From Ruminococcus sp. (GTDB taxonomy: Bacteria; Bacillota; Clostridia; Oscillospirales; Ruminococcaceae): DNA of 64,000 nucleotides. The notes under the pieces were generated by a model. It saw nothing but the letters and a program-made list of their open reading frames with translations, had not been told where the DNA came from and made no database searches. The DNA lies in the NCBI RefSeq assembly GCF_016287535.1, contig NZ_JAEFAJ010000008.1:30685-94684 (forward strand), in the 5' to 3' direction. This document shows positions 1 through 8,558 of the stretch, piece after piece. The translations under genes were made by a program, and so were the position numbers. Every line of letters begins with the position of its first letter. Position 1 is the first letter of the stretch.

Positions 1-771
1 ACGGAAATTTCCCATCAGTGCCATTGCCGAGGGCAGAAGTATGAATGCTGCAAGAAGAGTGCCGAGAACGGCTTCAAGACAGAGTCCGAGGAATCTGCGC
101 CATGAGGTATGAAAATCAGGACTTTTCCTGCGGCAGAGGTAGTATATCACAATGAATACTGCCTGACCTGCGAAGAAGTAATAGTTCACGCAAGCCATAA
201 GCGCGACAGACAGCGCAAAGACGCCTTTTCTGCGGCAGTTGACACATTCCTCCACCGCTATGAGCATCAGCGGAAAGAGAGCGGTGACATCCTGAAAGTG
301 ATTGAAGAATATATTGAATATCTGAAATCCGGAGAACGAATAGAGCAGCGCTCCGGTAAGAGCGGCATACTTGCCGCGGACAAAACGCCTGATATAAGCG
401 TAGGCGGTGAGTGCCGCAATTCCGTGCTTCAGCGCAAGCACGAAGGGTATGGCGTGGAGCAGTATGCTTCTCGGCAGAAATGCCATAAGCCAGAAAAACG
501 GACTTCCGAAAAGGTAGAATGAGTAAGAAGTCATAAGGTCGGAGCCAAGATCCGTCAGCCAGTTCCAGCCGAACTGTCCGCTTTGTACTGCTGTGCTCGC
601 AAGACAGTTGAATGGTATCTGCTGGGCGTTGAAGTCGCCGTAGTATATGAAATAGCCGCGCTCTGTCAGCAGCATGGGGAGCATTGAAAGCAGCATGGTG
701 CAGAAGCCCGCAAGGAATGCTGCCAGATATTTTTCTTTGGTGCAGCCTGAGCCACCGAAGCTCCTTTTCAC
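1..771 (-). CDS. YfhO-family polytopic membrane protein, C-terminus outside the window
   Basis: Reading the minus strand from a GTG at 771 gives 257 codons open to base 1, so only the N-terminal part is present. A GGAGG lies 8 bases before the GTG, which fixes the start. The protein is strongly hydrophobic: a first membrane segment at about residues 11-30 is followed by an extracytoplasmic stretch containing YGDFNAQQIPF, then repeated segments such as FFWLMAFLPRSILLHAIPFVLA and LLYSFSGFQIFNIFFNHFQDV. This pattern is that of YfhO proteins, large membrane proteins linked to glycosylation of teichoic acids or other surface polymers. The exact substrate cannot be inferred. It is divergent from the cysteine desulfurase gene. 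Confidence 0.8.
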   Translation of the reverse strand, partial: MKRSFGGSGCTKEKYLAAFLAGFCTMLLSMLPMLLTERGYFIYYGDFNAQQIPFNCLASTAVQSGQFGWNWLTDLGSDLMTSYSFYLFGSPFFWLMAFLPRSILLHAIPFVLALKHGIAALTAYAYIRRFVRGKYAALTGALLYSFSGFQIFNIFFNHFQDVTALFPLMLIAVEECVNCRRKGVFALSVALMACVNYYFFAGQAVFIVIYYLCRRKSPDFHTSWRRFLGLCLEAVLGTLLAAFILLPSAMALMGNFR

Positions 772-914
772 AATAATGTCCTCCGTAAAAAAAGATATAC
801 ATATGAATTATATCACAAACCGCTCGAAAATGCAACAAAAATCGAATATATTTTCGACAAGCGGTCTTTGGTCAGCTAAAGTCTGACGGCTGAGGGCTGA
901 TAATGCGGCGGCGG

Positions 915-943
915 TTGCTTTTTTTTTAATAGTGTGGTATAAT
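915..943 (+). promoter_or_regulatory. sigma-A promoter for the desulfurase-thiI pair
   Basis: TTGCTT at 915-920 and TATAAT at 938-943 are separated by exactly 17 bases and lie about 40 bases before the start codon at 980. Confidence 0.65.
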
Positions 944-979
944 TAAAAGAATGCTTATGACAAAGGAATGAAAACGTAA

Positions 980-2110
980 ATGGAAGTTTACCTTGATAAT
1001 GCGGCTACTACAAAGCCCTGCGCTGAAGCTGTTGCGGCGGCTGTGGAAGCCATGACCGAAAAATACGGCAATCCTTCCTCTCTTCACCGTGCCGGACTTG
1101 ATGCGCAGCTCCTCGTTGATGACGCGAGAAAAGCCATAGCTTCGGCAATAGGTGCGGACAGCGGGAATATATACTTTACCTCCGGAGCTACCGAGAGCAA
1201 TAACCTTGCGCTTCGCGGCGCTTCTGCGGCTTACGGCAGAAAGAGAAAAAAGATAGTTATATCGGCAGTTGAACACGCTTCCGTTGAGGAGACCGCCGCA
1301 GACCTCGAAGCAAAGGGCTTTGAGGTCGTGAGAGTTTCTCCCCGTGAGGACGGGCGGTACTACGCCGCGGATTTTGTGAATGCCTGCGATGATGATACCT
1401 GCCTTGTCAGCATGATGTACGTCAATAATGAAACAGGATATATCCTCCCCGTAAAGGAGACCTTTTCGGCGGTAAAGCGGAAATATCCCGATATAATCAC
1501 CCATACCGACTGCGTACAGGCTTTCATGAAGCTGCCTGTCAAGGCTAATACCATGTGTGCCGACCTTATCTCCCTCAGCGGACATAAGATACACGGCGGC
1601 AAGGGCGTGGGAGCTCTTTATATAAAAAAGGGAGTGCGTGTGCTTCCGGTAGTTACCGGCGGCAAGCAGGAAAAGGGCATACGTTCCGGTACCGAGAGCG
1701 TTCCCATGATAGCGGCTTTCGGAGCGGCTGTGAAGAAGCTTTCTCCGACTGTAACGGAACGCTATGAAAAGGTGAGCGGACTTAAAGCTTATCTGCTGGA
1801 TAAGCTCAGCGGAATAGAGGGAGTAACTGTGAACTCTCCGGAGGACGGCTCGCCTTATGTGGTGAATATCTCCGCAGTGGGAAAGCGGTCTGAGATAATG
1901 CTCCATTTCCTCGAAAGCAGGGAGATATATGTTTCCAGCGGCTCTGCCTGTTCAAAGGGACAGCAGAGCGGAGTTCTGGGGCAGTTCGGCATTAGGGACA
2001 AGCGTGCGGACAGCGCTCTGCGAATCAGCATGACTGCGGAGACCACGGAAGCGGAGCTTGATATGTTTTGCGAGGCACTCAAAGAGGGTATGGAAAAGGT
2101 AAGAGGTTAA
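980..2110 (+). CDS. cysteine desulfurase (NifS/IscS-like), sulfur donor for ThiI
   Basis: A PLP enzyme of 376 aa that takes sulfur from cysteine as an enzyme-bound persulfide. Visible landmarks are the N-terminal YLDNAATTKP, His99 (base-stacking on PLP), the HTDCVQA stretch with Asp177, the PLP lysine Lys203 in SGHKIHGGKG, and the active cysteine Cys324 in SSGSACSKG. It is of the short-loop NifS type. thiI starts 31 bases downstream on the same strand, the usual pairing in Firmicutes, where a dedicated desulfurase feeds ThiI for s4U8 in tRNA. No iscU or suf genes are near, so a role in tRNA thiolation is inferred from context rather than general Fe-S assembly. Start ATG at 980 follows AAAGGA. 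Confidence 0.93.
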   Translation: MEVYLDNAATTKPCAEAVAAAVEAMTEKYGNPSSLHRAGLDAQLLVDDARKAIASAIGADSGNIYFTSGATESNNLALRGASAAYGRKRKKIVISAVEHASVEETAADLEAKGFEVVRVSPREDGRYYAADFVNACDDDTCLVSMMYVNNETGYILPVKETFSAVKRKYPDIITHTDCVQAFMKLPVKANTMCADLISLSGHKIHGGKGVGALYIKKGVRVLPVVTGGKQEKGIRSGTESVPMIAAFGAAVKKLSPTVTERYEKVSGLKAYLLDKLSGIEGVTVNSPEDGSPYVVNISAVGKRSEIMLHFLESREIYVSSGSACSKGQQSGVLGQFGIRDKRADSALRISMTAETTEAELDMFCEALKEGMEKVRG

Positions 2111-2140
2111 GACATATTAATATAGTATAGGAGAAACGGA

Positions 2141-3325
2141 ATGAAAGAGTTAATACTTGTAAAATACGGTGAAATGGCACTGAAGGGTCTCAACAAAAAG
2201 ACCTTTGAGGATATGCTCATAAAGAACATAAAGCGCAGACTGAAGCCACTCGGTCACTTTCAGCTGACCAGTGCTCAGTCCACCACATATATAACCCCTC
2301 TTGACGAGGACATCGACCTCAATGAGGCAGCGGACAGAGTTGGCAAGATATTCGGTATCGCCGCATACTGCCGCGCCTGCGTATGCGAGAAGGACTTTGA
2401 GGATATATGCAATAAGAGCTATGAGTATCTTGACGAGGTGCTGAGCAGCGCAAGGACCTTCAAGGTCAACGCAAAGCGCTCGGACAAGGCTTTCCCCATG
2501 AAATCCCCTGAGATATGCATGGAGCTGGGCGGAAAGCTCCTTGAAAGGTTCCCTAATCTCACTGTTGATGTAAAAAATCCTGAGGTTACGGTAACTGTGG
2601 AGATACGTGACGAGAATGCCTTTGTTCACGCTGAGAATATCAAGGGAGCAGGGGGACTTCCCGTGGGAAGCAGCGGAAAGGCTCTGCTTCTTCTCTCCGG
2701 CGGTATAGACAGTCCCGTAGCAGGCTATATGATGGCAAAGCGCGGAGTTCACATAGCTGCAATACACTATGTCAGCCCTCCATATACCTCGGACCGCGCA
2801 CAGCTCAAGGTGGAGCAGCTCTGTCAGAAGCTGACGGACTACTGCGGCGGCATAGCCTTCTACTGCGTGCCCTTCACGGAATTGCAGGAAGCTATAAAGG
2901 ATCACTGTCCGGAGGAGTTCTTTACTATTATAATGAGAAGGCTCATGATGGAGATAGCTCAGCGCATTGCAGCGAAGGACAACTGTCTTGCTCTCATAAC
3001 AGGTGAGAGCGTGGGACAGGTGGCAAGTCAGACTATGGCTGCTATGGTGTGTACGGACGCGGTGTGCCGCATACCTGTATTCCGTCCCTGCGTCGGCATG
3101 GACAAGACCGAGATAATCGAGATCGCACGAAAAATAGATACCTTTGATACATCAGTGCTCCCTTATGAGGACTGCTGTACAGTATTCACTCCCCGTCACC
3201 CTAAGGTGAGACCTCAGCTTGCGGATATCGAAAAAGCGCAGAATAGCTTCGATTTCGAGCCGCTTATACAGAAAGCTGTGGAAAATACTGAAATGAAGAC
3301 GTTTAATTTCGAGGATTCTTTTTAA
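2141..3325 (+). CDS. thiI: tRNA 4-thiouridine synthase ThiI
   Basis: ThiI adenylates U8 of tRNA and receives sulfur from the neighbouring desulfurase. The protein has 394 aa: an N-terminal ferredoxin-like and THUMP region (about residues 1-165) and the PP-loop ATP pyrophosphatase with SGGIDS at 186-191. It lacks the C-terminal rhodanese domain of the 480-aa E. coli form, as is usual in Gram-positive bacteria, so the persulfide is probably passed directly from the desulfurase to cysteines in this protein (for example the CC pair near residue 348). The ATG is preceded by AGGAGAAACGGA. Role in thiazole synthesis is not implied. Confidence 0.95.
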   Translation: MKELILVKYGEMALKGLNKKTFEDMLIKNIKRRLKPLGHFQLTSAQSTTYITPLDEDIDLNEAADRVGKIFGIAAYCRACVCEKDFEDICNKSYEYLDEVLSSARTFKVNAKRSDKAFPMKSPEICMELGGKLLERFPNLTVDVKNPEVTVTVEIRDENAFVHAENIKGAGGLPVGSSGKALLLLSGGIDSPVAGYMMAKRGVHIAAIHYVSPPYTSDRAQLKVEQLCQKLTDYCGGIAFYCVPFTELQEAIKDHCPEEFFTIIMRRLMMEIAQRIAAKDNCLALITGESVGQVASQTMAAMVCTDAVCRIPVFRPCVGMDKTEIIEIARKIDTFDTSVLPYEDCCTVFTPRHPKVRPQLADIEKAQNSFDFEPLIQKAVENTEMKTFNFEDSF

Positions 3326-3388
3326 GTTTTTCACAAAATAATCACATCTTTTTTGTATAATGTAAACTAAAGCAAGGACGGCGATTTA

Positions 3389-3925
3389 GTGGTTAGCGTT
3401 AATTTTTCTGAATGTGACACCGATAAACTTGACAAAACAGTCACAAATGTTGTAAAATTATTAGAACGGAAAGGTCTGACTATCGCTACGGCTGAAAGCT
3501 GTACCGGCGGACTTCTTTCTGAACTTATAACATCAGTATCGGGCGCGTCTGCGGTCTTTGAACTGGGATTATGTACTTATTCCGAGCGCATAAAGACTGA
3601 ATTTCTGGGGGTACCTGCCGGAACTATACGTGATTTCGGCGTGGTAAGCGAACAGACGGCACTTAGTATGGTCAGGGGACTTAAAAAGTGTTCGGGTGCA
3701 GATGTGTGTGTTTCCGTTACGGGTATAGCAGGTCCTTCGGGCGGAACTGCGGAAACGCCCGTCGGAACGGTGTATATCGGTTTCGATATCTGCGGCAGAG
3801 AGTTTGTCAGACTGCCGGAGCTTTGGAAGCTCAGCGATATGAGCAGGAGCAATATCAGAAAATGCGCGGCTGTTTATGCTTTTGAAACTGTAGAAAAAAT
3901 GCTGATGGAGGCGATCACAAACTGA
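3389..3925 (+). CDS. pncC: nicotinamide-nucleotide amidase, CinA C-terminal domain type
   Basis: A stand-alone CinA C-terminal domain of 178 aa with the family signature AESCTGGLLSELITSVSGAS and the later GIAGPSGG motif. PncC deamidates nicotinamide mononucleotide to nicotinate mononucleotide in the pyridine nucleotide salvage cycle. The start is a GTG behind AAGGA (3373-3377). A TATAAT at 3356-3361 probably serves as its -10, but no good -35 is seen. Its stop overlaps the next ATG by one base (TGATG at 3923-3927), so it is translationally coupled to the sortase gene, an arrangement with no obvious functional reason. The N-terminal MoCF domain of full CinA is absent. Confidence 0.9.
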   Translation: MVSVNFSECDTDKLDKTVTNVVKLLERKGLTIATAESCTGGLLSELITSVSGASAVFELGLCTYSERIKTEFLGVPAGTIRDFGVVSEQTALSMVRGLKKCSGADVCVSVTGIAGPSGGTAETPVGTVYIGFDICGREFVRLPELWKLSDMSRSNIRKCAAVYAFETVEKMLMEAITN

Positions 3926-5835
3926 TGAGCGACAAATTCAATGAAGTTAGCTCAGAGGCTCAGCGCAGAGCTGAGAAAATAAAGGCTATAAGAAGGTCTA
4001 TACACGGAGAGGCTGAGGTCGCTCCCACGACCTATGAGAATAAAACGGAAATCGAACGCACGGAAAGTATATCCGAACGCATATTGAGGGCTAAAGAAAA
4101 AAAGCAGTCCACTGCGGCTGATATACTCGACGAGCTTGACGCTGCTATCGCATATGAAAAGGCTCTGGCTGCAAAGAGAGCTGAAGAGGCTGCAAAAGCC
4201 GCTGAATTATCAGCAGCTAATGCTGCTCCCGATATATCGGATCTTATCCCTGAACTGGGAACTCCTGTTCAGGCAGAGCTGAAGGAGATAGCAGAGGAGA
4301 TAGCAGGCGACTTTACAGATACTGCCGGTACGGCCGCTGAGACAGGCGATCTTACCGGAAATGAGATAGCTGAATACGGTGAATATGTTCCGGAAGAGGC
4401 TATTTCATTAAATACTGACACTGAGGAAGCTGATGATCTCATTTATGAGGATCAGGTCTCTGATACTGTTTATGAGGAAACAGCTCCCGGTGTTGTTTAC
4501 GGAGACGAAGCTTCAGACGTCATTGACGAGGGACAGGCTCCGGACGTTGTTTACGAAGATGAAGCTGCCGGTGTGCTGCCGGAAGATGAAACAGAGCAGG
4601 CTGCAGAGGTGACAGAGCCGGCGGCTGAAGAAATTATACCCGAAAAGAAAGAAGCTGTTACCGGGGGATTCAGTGTGCCTGATGAAAAGCTGCGCACGGA
4701 TACTGCGGAAACTATTGATAATAAAGCGGAGATAAGCCCGGCGCCTGCAGAACAGGCTGCTGCTGCGGTCGAAGCTCCTGCGGAAAAGAAAAAACATAAG
4801 AAGAAAAGGAAGAAAAGTCTTAAACAGCGCTTTATCGGGCTTTTCCCTCATAAGGGAGACAGCGTCGGGGAGTGCATAAGAAAAGCTGTGTTCCTTTGCA
4901 GCATGATCGCGATAATCATCTGCGGCTGCCGCATAGCTGATTATTACTACGACCGCTGGACAAGCAAAAAGAAAAACAACGAGATCATGGAGATATATGA
5001 TCTCTATGCGGAACGCGAACCCCAGGTAGTGATCGAGGATACCTCCGAGGGAGACCCGCGCAAGCACTATAACGGTATGCTTGACGGAGCAAGAAAGCTC
5101 TATGATATAAACAATGAGATCGTGGGAGTTATAAATATCCCTGATACTCCTGTCAATAACCCTGTGCTCCAGGCTGAGGACAACGACAAGTACCTCAGAA
5201 TGAAGTACGATCTCACGGAAAATGACGCAGGTGAGATATTCCTCGACTACAGGAACCATTTCGACGACGTGGGAGAGGACGGATACCTTAAATACCCCAA
5301 TTCCGACAACCTTATAATCTACGGACATAATATGTACGACGATCAGATGTTCGGATCACTTAAATATTACATCAGGAACGAGGCGTATTACGGGCTTCAC
5401 CCCATTATAAACCTCAGCTCCAACTATGAAAAGTACCAGTACAAGATATTTGCATTTTTCGTACTTGACGCTGCAGATGAAACGGATACAAAGTTCAGAT
5501 GCTGGGATATGCTGGACTTTGCCGATGAGACAGCTTTCTATGACTTTGTCAATGAGGCAAAGAGAAGATCTGTATTCCTCAACGATGTTGATGTTGAATA
5601 CGGAGATCCTCTGCTCACGCTGTTTACTTGCAGTACCTATTTCCCTGATGAAAGGGGAAGACTTATCGTTCTTGCAAGACAGGTCAGAGAAGGTGAGGAT
5701 CCGTTGAAGGGCACTCAGCACAGCTGGCTCAATCCGAATCCTAAGTGGCCTACTATCTACTATGCGGATTATCCGAATGAGCACTATGATCCCGACGCAG
5801 AATTCATTCCCTACGGTCCAAAGGGAGGAAAGTGA
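3925..5835 (+). CDS. class B-like sortase with a long cytoplasmic N-terminal extension
   Basis: The C-terminal half (about residues 390-590) is a sortase: His468 in YGHNM, Cys569 in TLFTCS and Arg579 before LIVLAR form the catalytic triad. Sortases of this kind join surface proteins or pili to the wall. A single membrane segment lies at about 319-337, preceded by a lysine-rich KKKHKKKRKK stretch, so the N-terminus is inside. The first 300 residues are unusual: Ala/Glu-rich, with acidic imperfect repeats of the form VxYEDE/APDVVYEDE at about 170-215. Class B sortases are usually about 250 aa, so this one carries some 300 extra residues. The next gene encodes a second sortase. Confidence 0.85.
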   Translation: MSDKFNEVSSEAQRRAEKIKAIRRSIHGEAEVAPTTYENKTEIERTESISERILRAKEKKQSTAADILDELDAAIAYEKALAAKRAEEAAKAAELSAANAAPDISDLIPELGTPVQAELKEIAEEIAGDFTDTAGTAAETGDLTGNEIAEYGEYVPEEAISLNTDTEEADDLIYEDQVSDTVYEETAPGVVYGDEASDVIDEGQAPDVVYEDEAAGVLPEDETEQAAEVTEPAAEEIIPEKKEAVTGGFSVPDEKLRTDTAETIDNKAEISPAPAEQAAAAVEAPAEKKKHKKKRKKSLKQRFIGLFPHKGDSVGECIRKAVFLCSMIAIIICGCRIADYYYDRWTSKKKNNEIMEIYDLYAEREPQVVIEDTSEGDPRKHYNGMLDGARKLYDINNEIVGVINIPDTPVNNPVLQAEDNDKYLRMKYDLTENDAGEIFLDYRNHFDDVGEDGYLKYPNSDNLIIYGHNMYDDQMFGSLKYYIRNEAYYGLHPIINLSSNYEKYQYKIFAFFVLDAADETDTKFRCWDMLDFADETAFYDFVNEAKRRSVFLNDVDVEYGDPLLTLFTCSTYFPDERGRLIVLARQVREGEDPLKGTQHSWLNPNPKWPTIYYADYPNEHYDPDAEFIPYGPKGGK

Positions 5836-5840
5836 CAAGT

Positions 5841-6803
5841 ATGAGCAGATCTATCAAGATAATTTCAGCCTGTGCCGCCTGTGCGGCTGCGCTGGGACTC
5901 GGCGCTGTGGCTGTTTTTCTCAATAACGACAAGAAACAGGTACCGACAATCAGCAAAAGCGAGGAAACGACAGTCCCTGTGGAAACGACCACTGAGCCGC
6001 TGATACCGGAAAATCTCTCGGACAGGTACTCTTACGTTCCTTCAAGAACAGGTGAGTGCGAGAGGACAAAGTCACTTAAACGGCTCAACAAGGATATAAT
6101 GGGTTATATCAAGATAGACGGTACACAGGTGGATTACCCGTTCCTGCTGGATCCGGGAGAGCTCAACGGAAGTGACCCGTATTACGGAGAGGGTAGTTAT
6201 ATACCCGATTCCTACTATCTTGAAAAGGATATTTTCAGACAGTATTACGACAGGGGAAGCCTGTTTGCGGATTACCGCAATATATTCGGCAGCAATGAAG
6301 CCGAGCATTCGGAAAACCTTGTTATCTACGGTCATAACTGGTACGACGGCACTATGATGGGCTCCCTCAGAAAATACCGCTCCGGAGCTGATTTTTACAA
6401 TCAGTACCCCTTTATAAAGGTTAGCTCCAATTACAGGGATTACGATTACGTTATTTTTGCTTTCCTTGTTACAAGCGGAACCTATGACGCTACAGACTTC
6501 CATTACTGGAATATGGAAGAGATAGACACTGAAGAGGAATTCAACTTCTACATCGACTGCTGTAAACGCTCATGGTGTATAGATACAGGCATAGATGTGA
6601 AGTACGGCGATCAGCTCCTGACCCTCTCTACCTGCTATGCGGACTGGGACAACTCTCGTTTCATAGTCGTGGCAAGAAAGCTCAGGGACGGCGAGGTAGC
6701 AGGAGACCTTAATTCAGTGCAGCATACTGAGGAATTCCTGAAGGCACAGAAGGAAGCTGCTGAAAACGCTGCAAAGCAGGCTGAGGAGCAGCCTCAGCAG
6801 TAA
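5841..6803 (+). CDS. second class B-like sortase
   Basis: A sortase of about 320 aa with an N-terminal membrane anchor (about residues 7-26) and the catalytic set His in VIYGHNWYDG, Cys in LLTLSTCYAD and Arg in SRFIVVAR. It closely parallels the catalytic domain of the upstream protein and is probably a tandem duplicate that lacks the long cytoplasmic part. The ATG at 5841 lies 12 bases after GGAGG (5824-5828); a GTG at 5832 is possible but only 3 bases from that site. The C-terminus ends in an Ala/Glu/Gln-rich tail. No sorted substrate (LPXTG-like) is encoded in the window; in R. flavefaciens a sortase is thought to anchor the cellulosomal protein ScaE, which suggests one possible job. Confidence 0.85.
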   Translation: MSRSIKIISACAACAAALGLGAVAVFLNNDKKQVPTISKSEETTVPVETTTEPLIPENLSDRYSYVPSRTGECERTKSLKRLNKDIMGYIKIDGTQVDYPFLLDPGELNGSDPYYGEGSYIPDSYYLEKDIFRQYYDRGSLFADYRNIFGSNEAEHSENLVIYGHNWYDGTMMGSLRKYRSGADFYNQYPFIKVSSNYRDYDYVIFAFLVTSGTYDATDFHYWNMEEIDTEEEFNFYIDCCKRSWCIDTGIDVKYGDQLLTLSTCYADWDNSRFIVVARKLRDGEVAGDLNSVQHTEEFLKAQKEAAENAAKQAEEQPQQ

Positions 6804-6836
6804 GCGGCTATACTATTATAATAAAAGGAGATCGTT

Positions 6837-8138
6837 ATGAAGGTACAGACAATGCTTAAACGTGCGGCAGCTCTGACTTCCGGCGCCCTGGTCATATCAG
6901 CTTCTTCAAGCGTGACCATTGCGGAGGAAGATACCACGTTGACCACTACGTCGTCAGTCACTGAGACGGCGACTGCTGATGTAACAACAGCTGCGGGAAC
7001 GGAAGCAGTTTCTGAAGTCTCTGACGAAAAAGAGGACAGGGATATCACAATGCCTGAGGACTGGGAAAAAGCTGATGTCAGCGATTACGGTTCCAGTCTT
7101 TCGCTTGTAAGCTATGAGCTTGCTACTCCGGAAATGGCAAAAGTCGGCGAACCTGTTGATCCTTACGCCGGTCTTTCCGAGGAAGAGCGCAAGGCGCTTG
7201 AGGAAAGCATTGCTAAAAAGAAAAACGCTCTCAGAAAGGCTACGCCTACTCTGTCAAAACACGCGGCAACAAGCCATACAAAGGAGCCTACAGTCGTGGA
7301 GAGAGTTACCTCCGGTGCTGCTGTCGGTGATATACCGGCTGAAAGAACAGCTCCGGACGTTGAGGAGCAGCCCGGCAAATTCGCCTTTGTTACCTACGGC
7401 TGGGGACACGGCGTCGGAATGAGCCAGAACGGCGCTAATTTCTACGCGGCTTATGCCGGATGGACTTATCAGGATATCCTGTACCATTACTATCCGGGAA
7501 CTGAACTGATGAATACAGAGGAGACTGAAGAGGAAGAACTCACTATAGCCCATCAGCCTGCAGGAGATACCCTGAAGGTGGTTTCGGAGATCGTTAACCG
7601 CGAGGTTGGCGGTAGCTTCTCCTATGAGGCTATCAAGGCTCAGGCAGTCGCTGTATATACTTATTTGAAATACAACGGAGATGATTCAAGCGATCTCAGA
7701 GGCAAGCCTGATCCTCCGCAGATAGTTATAGACGCCTGCAACGACGTTCTCGGCGAGGCTCTCTTCTACGACGGCAGCTACGCTCTTACAGTGTTCTCCG
7801 CTTCGAGCGGCGGCTGCTCCGCAAACTGCTATGAGGTATTCTACGCTGACTACCCGTATCTCAGAAGCGTGCCCAGCGATTTCGACGCAGCCTTTGATCC
7901 TCACTGGGGAACAGTTACATATATGAGCGCGGAGGACGTGAAGAAGAAGCTTGAGTCGCTTTATCACGTAACTCTTTCCGATGATCCCGGCAACTGGATC
8001 CAGCCTGTATACTCTGAAGAAACAGGCTATGTCACCGAAGTCTGCATAGACGGTCAGACAACGGTCAAGGGATATCCTTTCTCGCAGAGAATGGGACTGA
8101 AATCATCTAAATTCAATCTTACATATACATACGATTGA
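6837..8138 (+). CDS. secreted SpoIID/LytB-domain protein with circularly permuted order
   Basis: 433 aa with a signal peptide (about 1-29) and a Thr-rich linker. SpoIID proteins are lytic transglycosylases that cut glycan strands made stem-peptide-free. The family's motifs are all present but in shifted order: GWGHGVGMSQNGA at 188-200 and the HYYPGT segment at 217-222 come first, then SEIVNREVGG with Glu255 (position of the catalytic Glu), EAIKAQAVAVYTY at 264-276, SASSGG at 321-326 and MGLKSS at 419-424. In ordinary SpoIID the GWGHGVGMSQ-YYPGT block closes the domain. It sits 33 bases after the second sortase with an AAGGAGA site, so a cell-wall role next to sortases is likely, not sporulation itself. 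Confidence 0.82.
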   Translation: MKVQTMLKRAAALTSGALVISASSSVTIAEEDTTLTTTSSVTETATADVTTAAGTEAVSEVSDEKEDRDITMPEDWEKADVSDYGSSLSLVSYELATPEMAKVGEPVDPYAGLSEEERKALEESIAKKKNALRKATPTLSKHAATSHTKEPTVVERVTSGAAVGDIPAERTAPDVEEQPGKFAFVTYGWGHGVGMSQNGANFYAAYAGWTYQDILYHYYPGTELMNTEETEEEELTIAHQPAGDTLKVVSEIVNREVGGSFSYEAIKAQAVAVYTYLKYNGDDSSDLRGKPDPPQIVIDACNDVLGEALFYDGSYALTVFSASSGGCSANCYEVFYADYPYLRSVPSDFDAAFDPHWGTVTYMSAEDVKKKLESLYHVTLSDDPGNWIQPVYSEETGYVTEVCIDGQTTVKGYPFSQRMGLKSSKFNLTYTYD

Positions 8139-8175
8139 TAAAACGGCTCAGTGCCGTATACGAACATAGAACAAA

Positions 8176-8236
8176 AGAAATAAGTCTTTGGGTATCAGTG
8201 GGGCAGGTGTCTCATCGTATTCAGAGACTTATTTCT
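8176..8236 (+). terminator. 12-bp hairpin closing the sortase operon
   Basis: AGAAATAAGTCT (8176-8187) pairs perfectly with AGACTTATTTCT (8225-8236) around a 37-base loop, followed by CCTTTT. The loop is long and the T-run short, so it may be a weak terminator or a structured 3' end. Confidence 0.45.
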
Positions 8237-8243
8237 CCTTTTG

Positions 8244-8310
8244 GGTGATGAAAGGTGAAGCCAAGAGGTGAAAAATTCCTTGAAATTATCCGAAAAGGTG
8301 AAAAAAGGTG
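8244..8310 (+). promoter_or_regulatory. upstream array of GGTG boxes, candidate MraZ operator
   Basis: GGTG occurs at 8244, 8254, 8267, 8297 and 8307, mostly as AAAGGTGA and with spacings of 10, 13, 30 and 10 bases. MraZ proteins bind direct repeats with about one helical turn between them in front of their own gene. This array lies about 130 bp above the promoter and could act in looping with the downstream array. Confidence 0.55.
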
Positions 8311-8438
8311 AAATTACTGAAAAATATTTAACGAAAAAGAAAACGTTTGTTTCTTTTCTTGCTAACCGCAAGTTAATGATTGAACAAAATCGACGAAATA
8401 TCTTTGATTTTGTGGAGAAAAATCATTGAAAACACGAA

Positions 8439-8467
8439 TTGTTTTTTTGCTCTATTAATGCTAAAAT
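8439..8467 (+). promoter_or_regulatory. dcw cluster promoter
   Basis: TTGTTT (8439-8444), 17-base spacer, then TGC-TAAAAT with the hexamer at 8462-8467 (extended -10). The expected transcription start falls at the edge of the downstream GGTG array. The same TGCTAAAAT core recurs in front of ftsZ. Confidence 0.7.
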
Positions 8468-8475
8468 AGGTTTAG

Positions 8476-8519
8476 GGTGAAAAAAGGTGATTGGATGTGA
8501 AATTTTCCAAAAAGTGGTG
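8476..8519 (+). promoter_or_regulatory. downstream array of GGTG boxes, candidate MraZ operator
   Basis: GGTG at 8476 and 8486, TGTG at 8496 and GGTG at 8516 fall on a 10-base register, immediately after the -10 box and before mraZ. Occupation by MraZ would cover the start of transcription, consistent with autorepression of the cluster. Confidence 0.65.
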
Positions 8520-8558
8520 AATCATTCCTGAGGTTACAAGAAAGGAAGGCGAAGTTCT

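Noticed and set aside
116..838. A 240-codon open frame on the minus strand with many Cys, His and Arg
   Set aside because: Composition is unlike a protein and it lies out of frame over the YfhO-type gene, whose frame (GTG at 771) has a proper ribosome site and membrane segments.
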